Shown here piece by piece: positions 7,837-16,151 of a stretch of 64,000 nucleotides of DNA. The notes beneath the pieces are model-generated. The model worked only from the letters and a program-made list of their open reading frames with translations. It had not been told where the DNA came from and did not search any database. The DNA comes from Clostridiales bacterium. GTDB lineage: Bacteria > Bacillota > Clostridia > Christensenellales > Aristaeellaceae. Position numbers and translations under genes: made by a program. The stretch spans positions 1-64,000 of the forward strand of contig SFJH01000007.1 of NCBI GenBank assembly GCA_004555155.1, read 5' to 3'. Positions within the stretch are counted from its first letter, which is position 1. Each line of letters opens with the position of its first letter.

Positions 7837-8697
7837 TCATCCCTTGATCGATCCAACCAGAGCGCCCCTGACGAAATACTTCTGAATGAACGGATAGAGA
7901 ATGACAATCGGCGCGGTCGTAAACACGACGACCGCCATCTTCAGCGGCTCGACCGGCAGGCTGGCGCTCTCGCCGTAGTCGATCTCGCTGGTCACCGCGT
8001 TTTCCAGCAGATTGCGCAGAACCACCTGAAGCGGCCAGCGGTTCCGGCTGTTGAGGTAAATCGTCGCATAGAAATAGGCGTTCCAGTGGCCCACCGCGTA
8101 GAACAGGCCAATGGTGCACAGGCTCGGAAGCGACAGCGGAACGATGATCCTGAACAGAATCCCCAGCTCGCTCAGCCCGTCGATTCTCGCGGCTTCGTTC
8201 AGCTCCCCCGGCAGCGCCTCGAAGAAGTTTTTCATGATGATCATGTTGTATGCGCTGATGCAGCCGGGCAGAATCAGCGACCACAGGCTGTCCACCAGTC
8301 CCAGCTTGACAATGATGATGTAGTTGGGAATCAGGCCGCCGGAGAACATCATCGTAAACGTGATCATCAGCATGAAGAGCTTTCTGCCGATGAGCGACCT
8401 TCTGGCCAGCGGATAGGCCGTGATCATCGTCATCAGCAGATTGATCCCGGTGCCGACCATCAGCACGAACAGCGAATTTTTGAAGCCCGAACCCAGCAGA
8501 TTATACCGGAACATGTATCGATAGGCGTCCAGATTCGGGCGAATGGGGAGCACGCCCACCTCGCCGCGCACGACGTTGTTGTTGTTGCTGAACGACACCG
8601 CCAGCACATGCAGCACCGGATACAGAATCGTGACGCTGAGCAGCAGGAGAACGACGATCAGAGCGGCTTGTCCAATCCTGGAATACTGTTTCTGCAT
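7837..8697 (-). CDS. carbohydrate ABC transporter permease, LplC/YtcP type
   Basis: An inner-membrane permease of 286 residues with six predicted transmembrane helices (first at ~12-34). The ATPase-contact EAA loop reads EAARIDGLSELGILFRIIVP at about residue 187. It is the MalG-type half of the importer encoded with the adjacent permease (8713-9669) and binding protein (6242-7732). ATG 8697 has AAGGAGA upstream, and only 15 bases separate it from the preceding gene, so they are co-transcribed. C-terminal residues (VRGALVGSIKG) match the family end. Confidence 0.92.
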   Translation of the reverse strand: MQKQYSRIGQAALIVVLLLLSVTILYPVLHVLAVSFSNNNNVVRGEVGVLPIRPNLDAYRYMFRYNLLGSGFKNSLFVLMVGTGINLLMTMITAYPLARRSLIGRKLFMLMITFTMMFSGGLIPNYIIIVKLGLVDSLWSLILPGCISAYNMIIMKNFFEALPGELNEAARIDGLSELGILFRIIVPLSLPSLCTIGLFYAVGHWNAYFYATIYLNSRNRWPLQVVLRNLLENAVTSEIDYGESASLPVEPLKMAVVVFTTAPIVILYPFIQKYFVRGALVGSIKG

Positions 8698-8712
8698 TTC
8701 CCGTCTCTCCTT

Positions 8713-9669
8713 CTAAAAAATGCCATTGTTTTCGTCCAGCAGCTTGCTGATCCTGTTCGTAATCAGAATCATCGTCAGGCCGATAGCGGATTTGAACAGC
8801 GAAACCGCCGTGGACATGCTGTACTTCAGATTGTTGAGTCCGACGCGCAGCGCATAGGTATCGAGAATGTCCGCCACCGAATAGACCAGCTCGTTGTACA
8901 TTGCGTAGACCTGCTCCTGGCCCGCGCTCAGAATTCCGCCGACCCTCAGGATCAGCATGGTGATGATCGTCGGCGCGATCGATGGGATCGTAATGCTGAT
9001 GAGCTGGCGGAACGGACGGGCGCCGTCCACCGTCGCGGCCTCGTACAGCTGTCGATCCACGCCCATCAGCGCGGCCAGATAGATGATGCTCCCCCACCCG
9101 ACCTCCTTCCAGCAATCACTCAGCACCAGCACGCCGCGGAAGTGCTGACTGGATCCCAGAAAGTTGACCGGCTCAAACCCAAAGCGCTGAATCAGCTGAT
9201 TGACCGAACCCATCGACGTCGAAAACATGCTGCGCGCCAGACTTGCGATGACAATCCAGGACAGGAAGTGCGGCAAATACGAAATCGACTGAAAGACGCG
9301 CCGCAGCCGGGCGCTGCGCACGGCGTTGAGCATCAGCGCCAGGACAATCGGCGCGGGAAATCCGACCGCGATCTTCAGCAGGCTGATGATGACCGTGTTC
9401 TTCAGCGCCGTGATAAACCCCGGATCCCGGAACAGCCTTTCGAAATTCTCCATGCCCACCCACGGACTGCCGAAGAATCCGAGCTTCATCCTGTAGTTCC
9501 GAAACGCGATCTGCACGCCGTACATCGGCGCATAGTGGAAGACGATGAAATAGACCAGCCCCGGCAGCAGCATCAGATAGAACATTCTGTCCATCCACAT
9601 CACACGCAGCGCATGACGGCGCCCGGATCCATTCCATGCCGGCGCCATCGCACCCTTCTTCCTGCTCAT
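8713..9669 (-). CDS. carbohydrate ABC transporter permease, LplB type
   Basis: The MalF-type membrane subunit, 318 residues, with about six transmembrane helices; the first is MFYLMLLPGLVYFIVFHYAP. The coupling loop EAATVDGARPFRQLISITIP contacts the ATPase. I place the start at ATG 9669 (MSRKKGAM) because AAGGGG lies upstream; an upstream ATG at 9711 would add 14 residues with no better signal. It is the first gene of the importer operon. Upstream (9700-9760, minus strand) there is only a weak promoter candidate. Confidence 0.9.
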   Translation of the reverse strand: MSRKKGAMAPAWNGSGRRHALRVMWMDRMFYLMLLPGLVYFIVFHYAPMYGVQIAFRNYRMKLGFFGSPWVGMENFERLFRDPGFITALKNTVIISLLKIAVGFPAPIVLALMLNAVRSARLRRVFQSISYLPHFLSWIVIASLARSMFSTSMGSVNQLIQRFGFEPVNFLGSSQHFRGVLVLSDCWKEVGWGSIIYLAALMGVDRQLYEAATVDGARPFRQLISITIPSIAPTIITMLILRVGGILSAGQEQVYAMYNELVYSVADILDTYALRVGLNNLKYSMSTAVSLFKSAIGLTMILITNRISKLLDENNGIF

Positions 9670-9993
9670 TCCATTCCGCCCCTTTCGCCCTCCGCCCGGC
9701 GCATGCCTCATTCAACGGTATCTCTTATGATTCATATTCCGCATTTATGCGTCATGCGGGCCGAAGCGCATTTCCCCGAAGTGCTCCATGATGTTCCCTG
9801 ATACAGCCATGCGCTTATGCGCCCGCTGCAAAACGATGCGCGCGAACCGGCCGTTGATGTCAGCGCAGCGCCGTCGGGCTCAGGCGAAGGACTGCGCTCC
9901 TCGCCTCCGCCTCCAACAGAATCCACAGCCATCCATGCAGGCGCAGAGAGCGAACCGCGCCGGAAACGATTTCCTTCCCGGCGCGCTTTTCCG
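9670..9993. other. divergent intergenic region
   Basis: About 320 bases between the leftward importer operon and the rightward fucosidase. No reading frame with a ribosome-binding site or family resemblance is visible. The left end should carry the importer promoter, for which I see only weak matches. Confidence 0.4.
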
Positions 9994-10022
9994 TTGACGA
10001 ACGCGGCAATATCTGCTATATT
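9994..10022 (+). promoter_or_regulatory. promoter for the fucosidase gene
   Basis: TTGACG (9994-9999), a 17-base spacer and TATATT (10017-10022) form a strong sigma-A promoter with a leader of about 85 bases. Confidence 0.75.
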
Positions 10023-10112
10023 TATTTCACCCGGATTGCAGGCCTGTCCGCGGCTGCCGCTCAGATGCCCCGGCAGGCAACAACCGTCAAGACGACAATA
10101 CAGAGGTGCACA

Positions 10113-11123
10113 ATGATGATGCGAGAATGGTTCAAGGGCAAAAACGGCATGATGATTCACTGGGGCCTTTACTCCGTGCTGGCCGGCGAATACCGCGGCC
10201 GCCGCAGCGACAGCTATGCGGAATGGATTCAGTCCCGCTGGCGCATTCCCAACGCGGAATACTCCCGGCTGGCGGAGGTCTTCAACCCGATTTACTTCGA
10301 CGCCGACGAATGGGTGCGCTTTGCCAAGGACTGCGGCATGGAATACCTGGTGGTCACCAGCAAGCACCACGAGGGCTTCGCACTGTTCCACTCCAAGGCC
10401 AGCCGCTTCAACATGTACGACGCGACTCCCTTCCACCGGGACGTCATCGAGGAGCTCGCCAACGCCTGCGCCCGCCAGAACCTGAAGCTGGGTCTGTACT
10501 ATTCCCAGGATCTGGACTGGCACGAGCCCCACGGCGGCGGCTACCTCTCCAACCATCTGGCCTGCTCCGGCACCGCATGGGACAACAACTGGGATTTCCC
10601 CAACGAGGCCGAAAAGAACTTCGACATCTGCTTCCAGGAAAAAATCATGCCGCAGGTCGAGGAGATCCTGCAGAACTACGGTGAGCTCTGTCTGATCTGG
10701 TTTGACGTGCCCATGACCATCAACGATCTCCAGAGCCGCGCAATCTACGAGGCCGTCAAGCGCTATCAGCCGGATTGTCTGATCAACTCCCGCCTGGGCA
10801 ACGGCGCTTACGACTATGTGTCGCTGGGCGACAACGAGATCCCCGACAGAATGCCCGAAAGCCATTCCGGAACCCCCGGCATGAACGACATCGACGGCTT
10901 CAAGCCCTCGCCCTACGGACTGTATGAAACTGCCGCCACGCTCAACGACTCCTGGGGCTACTGCGCCTGGGATCACAACTGGAAGTCCGCAGCGCGCGTG
11001 GCCGAAATCCGGAATCACCTCAACAGCCTCGGCATCAACTATCTGCTGAACATGGGACCGGACGCGCTGGGCCGCTTCCCTGTCACCGCGCAGGAAATCC
11101 TCAGAGAAGCCTCAAAGCTCTGA
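10113..11123 (+). CDS. GH29 alpha-L-fucosidase
   Basis: A glycoside hydrolase of 336 residues, family 29, releasing L-fucose by a retaining mechanism. Early motifs MMIHWGLYSV and the KHHEGFALFHSKAS block are typical, and the nucleophile is Asp198 in LIWFDVPM. It lacks a signal peptide and the usual C-terminal beta-sandwich (family members often exceed 430 residues), so it is a compact cytoplasmic form acting on imported fucosylated oligosaccharides. ATG 10113 is preceded by AGAGGTG. It is monocistronic, with its own promoter and a strong terminator, and is divergent from the sugar importer, which may bring in its substrate. Confidence 0.88.
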   Translation: MMMREWFKGKNGMMIHWGLYSVLAGEYRGRRSDSYAEWIQSRWRIPNAEYSRLAEVFNPIYFDADEWVRFAKDCGMEYLVVTSKHHEGFALFHSKASRFNMYDATPFHRDVIEELANACARQNLKLGLYYSQDLDWHEPHGGGYLSNHLACSGTAWDNNWDFPNEAEKNFDICFQEKIMPQVEEILQNYGELCLIWFDVPMTINDLQSRAIYEAVKRYQPDCLINSRLGNGAYDYVSLGDNEIPDRMPESHSGTPGMNDIDGFKPSPYGLYETAATLNDSWGYCAWDHNWKSAARVAEIRNHLNSLGINYLLNMGPDALGRFPVTAQEILREASKL

Positions 11124-11140
11124 TCGCCGCCCTGCACAGA

Positions 11141-11174
11141 AAACCGGGCGTCCATCTGAATGGACGCCCGGTTT
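11141..11174 (+). terminator. terminator after the fucosidase gene
   Basis: A perfect 14-bp stem (AAACCGGGCGTCCA, loop TCTGAA) ends in GGTTT 18 bases past the stop codon. Confidence 0.75.
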
Positions 11175-11552
11175 CCGTTTGCCGGTTCCTCCGCCTGACG
11201 ATCCGCCGCAGCCCAAGCGTTTTCTGGAACGGCTTGGTCCTGAATCTGATCTCGCAGCGCTATGGCGCAAAACGAGCATCCAGGAAGCTCAGCGCTCATG
11301 CTCAGGCGCACACAGGCCATGAAATCCCGCCGCTTCCTGATGAAGCTTACGTCCAATGCGCCCTCCTGTCCAATTCTCTCCCGGAGCGCCCTTGCCTCCT
11401 TCCCGATCCGGAATCCTCGGCAAACCTGCCGCAGCGAAGCCGATGTTAAAAAAAGCAGCGATCGCCTCCCAACGCCCGCAGCAAAGCCGCTCGGATATCC
11501 GAAAACATCGAATAGATGTAACAGGAATTTACAGGAGAATATGTCTAAATCG
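11175..11552. other. intergenic region without recognised gene
   Basis: About 380 bases in which I see no supported reading frame, RNA family or repeat. Short frames on either strand lack ribosome-binding sites. Confidence 0.5.
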
Positions 11553-11561
11553 TGGTATAAT
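11553..11561 (+). promoter_or_regulatory. extended -10 promoter
   Basis: TGGTATAAT is an extended -10 element. No good -35 box is seen, which is tolerated by this promoter type. It lies 37 bases upstream of the start codon at 11598. Confidence 0.6.
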
Positions 11562-11597
11562 TCGAGGGAATGGAAAAAATTATGGGGGGTGTAACCA

Positions 11598-12629
11598 ATG
11601 AAAATGTGGTTGAAGAAAGCCTACCAAAGGTACATTATCGACGCGCTGTCCGCCATGGGAATGGGACTTTTTGCCTCGCTGATCATCGGCCTGATCCTGT
11701 CGCAGCTGTCGGCGATTCCGTTTCTCGGCTTCCTGAAGGATTACAGCGCCGTCGTATCGGCCTCCTCTCCGGTGGTCGGCGCGGCCATCGGCGTCGCCAT
11801 CGGCTATGGGCTTCATGTGAAGCCGCTGGCCATCTTCTCCTGCGCCGCGGCGGGCGCGTTCGGCTATCAGATGAGCGGCCCCATCGGCGCATATCTCGCG
11901 GCCGTGGTGGGCGCGGAGCTGGGCGGCCTGACCGCGGGCAGAACAAAGGTGGACATCATCGTCGTTCCCACGGTGGTCATCGTCGCGGGCGGCCTGGTCA
12001 CCAGCCTGACAGCCACCGGCATCAACGCGGGCGTGAGCGCGCTCCAGCGCTTTCTGGAGACGGTCACGATGCTCCAGCCCATTCCGATGGGCATCATCGT
12101 ATCCGTGGTATTCGGCCTTGCGCTGACCGCCCCGATCTCCAGCGCCGCGCTGGCCGCCATGATCTTCACCGTTCCCGAGGGCGGCGTCATGGGCCCGGGC
12201 CTGCAGCTGGCCGCCGGCGCGGCCACGGTGGGCTGCTGCTGCCAGATGGTGGGCTTCGCGGTCTCCAGCTTCCGCGAGAACGGCGTTTCCGGCCTGATCG
12301 CTCAGGGACTGGGCACTTCGATGCTTCAGGTGGGCAACATCCTGCGCGCCCCTGCGATCCTGATTCCGCCCACGCTGGCCTCCGCCATTCTGGGGCCGCT
12401 TTCCACCACGATCTTCCAGATGAAGAACGCCGGTTCTGCCGCCGGCATGGGAACCTCCGGTCTGGTGGGACAGTTCGGCACCTGGGCAGTCATGTCCGGC
12501 GAGAGCGGTGCGCTGGTCAAAATTCTCCTGCTGCACTTCATCCTGCCCGCAGCGCTGAGCCTGCTGATCTCCGAATTCATGCGCAAGAAAAACTGGATCA
12601 AGCCCGGCGCAATGAAGCTGGACGTCTGA
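11598..12629 (+). CDS. PTS EIIC-like membrane protein (PTS_EIIC_2 family)
   Basis: A very hydrophobic protein of 343 residues with about eight to ten membrane segments, resembling the EIIC-like family PF13303. Glycine- and alanine-rich helices such as VVGAAIGVAIGYGLH and a conserved central cysteine cluster (GCCCQMVGFA) are visible. Family members are annotated as PTS sugar permeases, but there is no adjacent EIIA, EIIB or HPr gene, so phosphotransfer coupling is not shown. ATG 11598 follows GGGGGTG. It is a single-gene unit between an extended -10 promoter and a strong hairpin. Confidence 0.8.
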   Translation: MKMWLKKAYQRYIIDALSAMGMGLFASLIIGLILSQLSAIPFLGFLKDYSAVVSASSPVVGAAIGVAIGYGLHVKPLAIFSCAAAGAFGYQMSGPIGAYLAAVVGAELGGLTAGRTKVDIIVVPTVVIVAGGLVTSLTATGINAGVSALQRFLETVTMLQPIPMGIIVSVVFGLALTAPISSAALAAMIFTVPEGGVMGPGLQLAAGAATVGCCCQMVGFAVSSFRENGVSGLIAQGLGTSMLQVGNILRAPAILIPPTLASAILGPLSTTIFQMKNAGSAAGMGTSGLVGQFGTWAVMSGESGALVKILLLHFILPAALSLLISEFMRKKNWIKPGAMKLDV

Positions 12630-12644
12630 TGCGCTTCCCCGCGC

Positions 12645-12685
12645 AGAGGAGCCGCCTTCTCTTCAGAAGGCGGCTCCTCTCTTTT
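12645..12685 (+). terminator. strong terminator between convergent genes
   Basis: A perfect 16-bp stem (AGAGGAGCCGCCTTCT, loop CTTC) is followed by CTTTT. It can serve the EIIC-like gene and, being palindromic, possibly the convergent gene. Confidence 0.85.
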
Positions 12686-12691
12686 CCGGGC

Positions 12692-13411
12692 TTATTCCAG
12701 AATATTGGATGTAATGAAATCCACGCCCCAGCGCACCAGATCGGCGGCGCGGTCGGGATCGTCGCAGGTCCAGCAGTTGACCTTCACGCCGTGGGCGTGC
12801 AGATTCGCGATGTTCGCCTCGTCCAGCGCCGTGTGGAGGATGTCCAGATCCAGGCGATTGTCCACCAGCGTCTTCACCAGCTCGTCGCTGTATTCGCAGG
12901 TCAGATACTGGCAGGGATGCGTGGGCAGCAACCTGCGCAGCGTGAGCATGTTCTCCAGCGAGAAGGAGATGAAGATGATTCCATCCAGATACTCCTCTGC
13001 GCGGATGATGTCGATGATCTCCTCCACGTCCTTGGGGTCGAAGGTGTTCTTCAGCTCCAGCACGCCGGTCTTCTCATACTTTCTGCAGATGCGCACATAT
13101 TCCTGCAGCGTGGGAATGCGCAGATCGGTTCGGCCCTTTTCGCCGTCGCGATCCGTCAGCAGCAGCCCGCGCAGCGTGTCGAAGGTGGTCTTCTCCACGC
13201 ACATATCGTCGATCGCCACGCGGCCGGTCTGATCGTCGTGGAAGCAGACGTATTTGCCGTCCAGCGTCCGATGCACGTCGGTTTCGATGCCGAAATAGCT
13301 GCGATTGCCCGCCGCGACGAAGGCCGCGTTGGTGTTTTCCTTCTCCAGTCCGCTGACGCCGCGATGGGCCACCATCCGCGTCTTTCCGCTTTCGATCTTC
13401 GTGGTATTCAT
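12692..13411 (-). CDS. glycerophosphodiester phosphodiesterase
   Basis: A GDPD-family enzyme of 239 residues that hydrolyses glycerophosphodiesters to glycerol-3-phosphate and an alcohol. The catalytic start motif AHRGVSGLEKENT (His16, Arg17), the ETDVHRTLDG metal-ligand strand and the second histidine in VCFHDD are present. The C-terminal WTCDDPDRAADLVRWGVDFI block is typical. There is no signal peptide, so it is cytoplasmic. ATG 13411 follows AGGAG. It has its own promoter and a leader of about 90 bases. Confidence 0.92.
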   Translation of the reverse strand: MNTTKIESGKTRMVAHRGVSGLEKENTNAAFVAAGNRSYFGIETDVHRTLDGKYVCFHDDQTGRVAIDDMCVEKTTFDTLRGLLLTDRDGEKGRTDLRIPTLQEYVRICRKYEKTGVLELKNTFDPKDVEEIIDIIRAEEYLDGIIFISFSLENMLTLRRLLPTHPCQYLTCEYSDELVKTLVDNRLDLDILHTALDEANIANLHAHGVKVNCWTCDDPDRAADLVRWGVDFITSNILE

Positions 13412-13506
13412 GTCCGTACTCCTCTCCTGCCGGATCCTCAGCCCGGCCGTCACAATGCCGCGCCCGTGCGCAAGGCCGAATGCCGCGCCTGCGCGGGCCA
13501 CTCCTC

Positions 13507-13534
13507 ATTATACCCTCTTTTCCGGAAAAATCAA
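13507..13534 (-). promoter_or_regulatory. promoter for the GDPD gene
   Basis: On the minus strand TTGATT (13529-13534), a 16-base spacer containing a TTTCCGGAAA palindrome, and TATAAT (13507-13512). It is divergent from the Hsp20 promoter about 65 bases away. Confidence 0.7.
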
Positions 13535-13596
13535 GATCACACCGCTTCGCAGCCGGATTCCCCCGAAGCAGCATTTGTTAAGATTTGAATTCTGTA

Positions 13597-13624
13597 TTGA
13601 CTTTCTTTGATTATTGACTATAAT
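13597..13624 (+). promoter_or_regulatory. promoter for the Hsp20 gene
   Basis: TTGACT (13597-13602), a 16-base spacer and TATAAT (13619-13624). I see no CIRCE element, so heat control, if any, is not through HrcA at this site. The leader is about 125 bases. Confidence 0.75.
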
Positions 13625-13727
13625 AGAATTATCGTTCAGAGATGAGCGAGGCGGCCAGCGACCGCAATCATGCACGACCTGCAAAAGGCCAAATGCGACC
13701 CTACATAACTGGCAGTGTTACCAGCGG

Positions 13728-13755
13728 TGCAAGGCCATTCGAATGGAGGTTTGCA
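13728..13755 (+). promoter_or_regulatory. hairpin over the Hsp20 ribosome-binding site, possible RNA thermometer
   Basis: TGCAA (13728-13732) pairs with TTGCA (13751-13755) and CCAT (13735-13738) with ATGG (13743-13746) around a UCGA tetraloop. The Shine-Dalgarno GGAGG (13745-13749) lies inside this weak, bulged stem, 8 bases before the ATG. Small heat-shock genes are frequent targets of such thermolabile hairpins; function here is inference. Confidence 0.45.
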
Positions 13756-13757
13756 TT

Positions 13758-14219
13758 ATGAGCAACTATCTTCCCACTGTATTCAGCGAAAATCTGATGG
13801 ACGTCTTCGACGATTTTGACCGCAGCTTCTTCCGCGGTTTCGGCAATGTCGATCGTGCGCTGTACGGCAAACACGCACAGCACATGATGAAGACCGACGT
13901 TCAGGAAACCGAGGATGGCTATGAGGTTGACGTCGATCTGCCCGGCTTCCGGAAGGATGAAATCCATCTGGAGCTGAACAATGGCTGTCTGACCATTTCC
14001 ACGGAAAAGAGTCTGACAAAGGACGACACGGACAGGAAGGGCAGAATGCTCCGGCAAGAGCGCTATGCGGGCATGATGCAGCGTAGCTTCTATGTGGGTG
14101 ACAGCATTACGGAGGAGGACGTGAAGGCTTCCTATGAAAGCGGCGTCCTGCATCTGCATCTCCCGAAGAAGGACGCGCCGAAAGTCCCCGAGAAGAAGGT
14201 TATTCAGATCGAGGGCTAA
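13758..14219 (+). CDS. Hsp20 / alpha-crystallin small heat-shock protein
   Basis: An ATP-independent holdase chaperone of 153 residues. The alpha-crystallin domain spans about residues 40-140, with YEVDVDLPGFRKDEIHLEL at its start and the closing ESGVLHLHLPK strand; a short hydrophobic N-terminal arm (FDDFDRSFFRGFG) precedes it. ATG 13758 follows GGAGG. It is a single-gene unit with a strong promoter, a long structured leader and a strong terminator, which suggests independent, probably stress-linked, control. Confidence 0.93.
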   Translation: MSNYLPTVFSENLMDVFDDFDRSFFRGFGNVDRALYGKHAQHMMKTDVQETEDGYEVDVDLPGFRKDEIHLELNNGCLTISTEKSLTKDDTDRKGRMLRQERYAGMMQRSFYVGDSITEEDVKASYESGVLHLHLPKKDAPKVPEKKVIQIEG

Positions 14220-14225
14220 CCTGCC

Positions 14226-14254
14226 GCCCTGCCGGTTTTCCGGCAGGGCGCTTT
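14226..14254 (+). terminator. terminator after the Hsp20 gene
   Basis: A perfect 10-bp GC stem (GCCCTGCCGG, loop TTTT) followed by GCTTTTG. Confidence 0.9.
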
Positions 14255-14311
14255 TGTTTGCATGAGCCGGAGTATGCCGCCGGTCATCGGACTCCATCCG
14301 GCCCGTCCAGG

Positions 14312-14349
14312 CAAAAGAATCCCGCCTGTCGCTTGCGGCAGGCGGGATT
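14312..14349 (-). terminator. terminator after rny
   Basis: On the minus strand AATCCCGCCTG pairs with CAGGCGGGATT and is followed by CTTTT. Confidence 0.85.
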
Positions 14350-14354
14350 TGCGA

Positions 14355-15887
14355 TCACTTGGCGAAGTCCACCGCGCGGGTTTCGCGGATGACGTTGACC
14401 TTGATCTGTCCGGGATATTCCATTTCCTTCTCGATGCGCTTGACGATCTCCTTGGCGAGGATGAGCGTACCGGCGTCGTTGACGTCCTCCGGCTTGACGA
14501 TGATGCGAACCTCGCGGCCGGACTGGATGGCGTAGCAGGTCTCCACGCCGTCGAAGGAGTAGGCGATGGATTCCAGCTTCTCGAGACGCTTGATGTAGTT
14601 CTCCAGCGACTCTCTGCGCGCGCCGGGACGGGCGGCGGAAATGGCGTCGGCCGCCTGAACCAGGACGGCCTCCACCGACTTCTGCTCCACATCGTTGTGG
14701 TGCGCGGCGATGGCGTTGACCACCAAATCGTTCTCATGGAACTTCTTCGCCAGCTCTGCGCCGATGGTCACGTGCGTGCCCTCGACCTCGTGGTCGATGG
14801 CCTTGCCGATGTCATGCAGCAGACCTGCGCGCTTGGCCAGCTGGACGTCCGCGCCCAGCTCCGCGGCCATGACGCCCGCCAGATGGCTGACCTCGATGGA
14901 ATGGCGAAGCACGTTCTGGCCGTAGCTGGTGCGGTAGCGCATGCGGCCCAGCAGCTTGACCAGCTCGGGATGGATGCCGTGCAGATTGGTCTCGAAGATG
15001 GCCTGTTCGCCGGCTTCGCGGATCTGCTGGTCGACTTCCTTCTTGGCCTTCTCGACCATTTCCTCGATGCGCGCCGGATGGATTCGGCCATCCATGATCA
15101 GCTTCTCGAGGGCGATGCGCGCAACCTCGCGGCGCACCGGGTCGAAGGCGGAGATGATGACGGCCTCGGGGGTATCGTCGATGATCAGATCGACGCCCGT
15201 CGCCGTCTCGAGGGTGCGGATGTTGCGGCCCTCGCGGCCGATGATGCGGCCCTTCATGTCGTCGTTGGGCAGCGCCACGACGGAGACGGTGGTCTCGGCG
15301 ACGTGGTCTGCGGCGCACTTCTGAATGGCCAGGGAAATCAGGCTGCGCGCCTTCTTGTCGGCCTCCTCCTTGGCGCGGGCTTCGATCTCCCGCACCATGA
15401 CGGCGGCGTCGTGGTAGGCTTCCTTCTGAACGCGGTCGATCAGAATGCCCTTGGCCTCGTCGGAGGTCATGCCGGCGATGCGCTCCAGCTCGCCCTGTTG
15501 CTTGGCGTGCATCGCGTTGGCCTCGGCCTCGACGCGCTCGACCTCGCGGTACTTCTCGTTCAGGGCCTCTTCTCTGGCCTCCAGGTTGCTCTGTTTCTTG
15601 TCATATGCCTCTTCGCGCTGGTTCACCCTGCGCTCAAGCCGCGTCACTTCACTGCGGCGGTCACGAACTTCCTTATCAAGCTCCGACTTCAAGCGGATGA
15701 CCTCTTCTTTGGCGCTGAGCAGGATTTCCTTTTTTTGATCCTCCGCCTTGCGTGTCGCGTCCTCGACCAGGTTTTTTGCCATTTCCTCACTCTGGCCGAT
15801 TCTCTTTTCGATCACGCTCTTGCGGTACAGATACCCTGCCAACGCACCAAGCACCAGCGCAACCACAGCCGTGATTGCGTAAAACAA
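14355..15887 (-). CDS. rny: ribonuclease Y
   Basis: The membrane-anchored endoribonuclease that starts bulk mRNA turnover in Firmicutes. It has 510 residues, close to the usual 520. Order of parts: an N-terminal membrane helix (residues 2-19), a long charged coiled coil (~25-200), a KH RNA-binding domain (GRIIGREGRNIRTLE) and an HD phosphohydrolase domain (LLHDIGKAIDHEVEGTH). The start is a TTG at 15887 with AAGGGGG about ten bases upstream; an ATG further in would lose the membrane anchor. It has its own promoter and terminator. Confidence 0.97.
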   Translation of the reverse strand: MFYAITAVVALVLGALAGYLYRKSVIEKRIGQSEEMAKNLVEDATRKAEDQKKEILLSAKEEVIRLKSELDKEVRDRRSEVTRLERRVNQREEAYDKKQSNLEAREEALNEKYREVERVEAEANAMHAKQQGELERIAGMTSDEAKGILIDRVQKEAYHDAAVMVREIEARAKEEADKKARSLISLAIQKCAADHVAETTVSVVALPNDDMKGRIIGREGRNIRTLETATGVDLIIDDTPEAVIISAFDPVRREVARIALEKLIMDGRIHPARIEEMVEKAKKEVDQQIREAGEQAIFETNLHGIHPELVKLLGRMRYRTSYGQNVLRHSIEVSHLAGVMAAELGADVQLAKRAGLLHDIGKAIDHEVEGTHVTIGAELAKKFHENDLVVNAIAAHHNDVEQKSVEAVLVQAADAISAARPGARRESLENYIKRLEKLESIAYSFDGVETCYAIQSGREVRIIVKPEDVNDAGTLILAKEIVKRIEKEMEYPGQIKVNVIRETRAVDFAK

Positions 15888-15994
15888 ACTGCCTTCCCCC
15901 TTCTTTTTTCTTCAAATTACCGAAAGCGAATGAACTTCGCCCGCATTGGCATGCGCATAACGATTCATATGCAAAGTGCATGGCTAACAGACTC

Positions 15995-16023
15995 ATTTTA
16001 TACTGTGCGTTTCGTAATGTCAA
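15995..16023 (-). promoter_or_regulatory. promoter for rny
   Basis: On the minus strand TTGACA (16018-16023), a 17-base spacer and TAAAAT (15995-16000), about 105 bases upstream of the TTG start. Confidence 0.75.
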
Positions 16024-16071
16024 GCAAAAAAAGGTTATGTTACACATTTTCATGCCGCGCCCTTCATCGAC

Positions 16072-16100
16072 TTGTCAATTCTTTATTTTGTGTGTATAAT
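16072..16100 (+). promoter_or_regulatory. promoter for the GT-C-like membrane protein gene
   Basis: TTGTCA (16072-16077), a 17-base spacer and TATAAT (16095-16100), about 50 bases upstream of the start codon. Confidence 0.75.
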
Positions 16101-16151
16101 GGGGATACCGTCGGCGTCCGCCGCGATTTCCTCTCTGAAAGGCGGTTGAAT

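Noticed and set aside
7733..8284. Long N-terminal extension of the solute-binding protein
   Set aside because: The true start at 7732 has a strong Shine-Dalgarno and a signal peptide; the extension overlaps the permease gene out of frame.
14262..16151. Long plus-strand open frame opposite rny continuing into the membrane-protein gene
   Set aside because: It is antisense to the well-supported rny gene; only the part from ATG 16152, with its own promoter and membrane-helix content, resembles a real protein.
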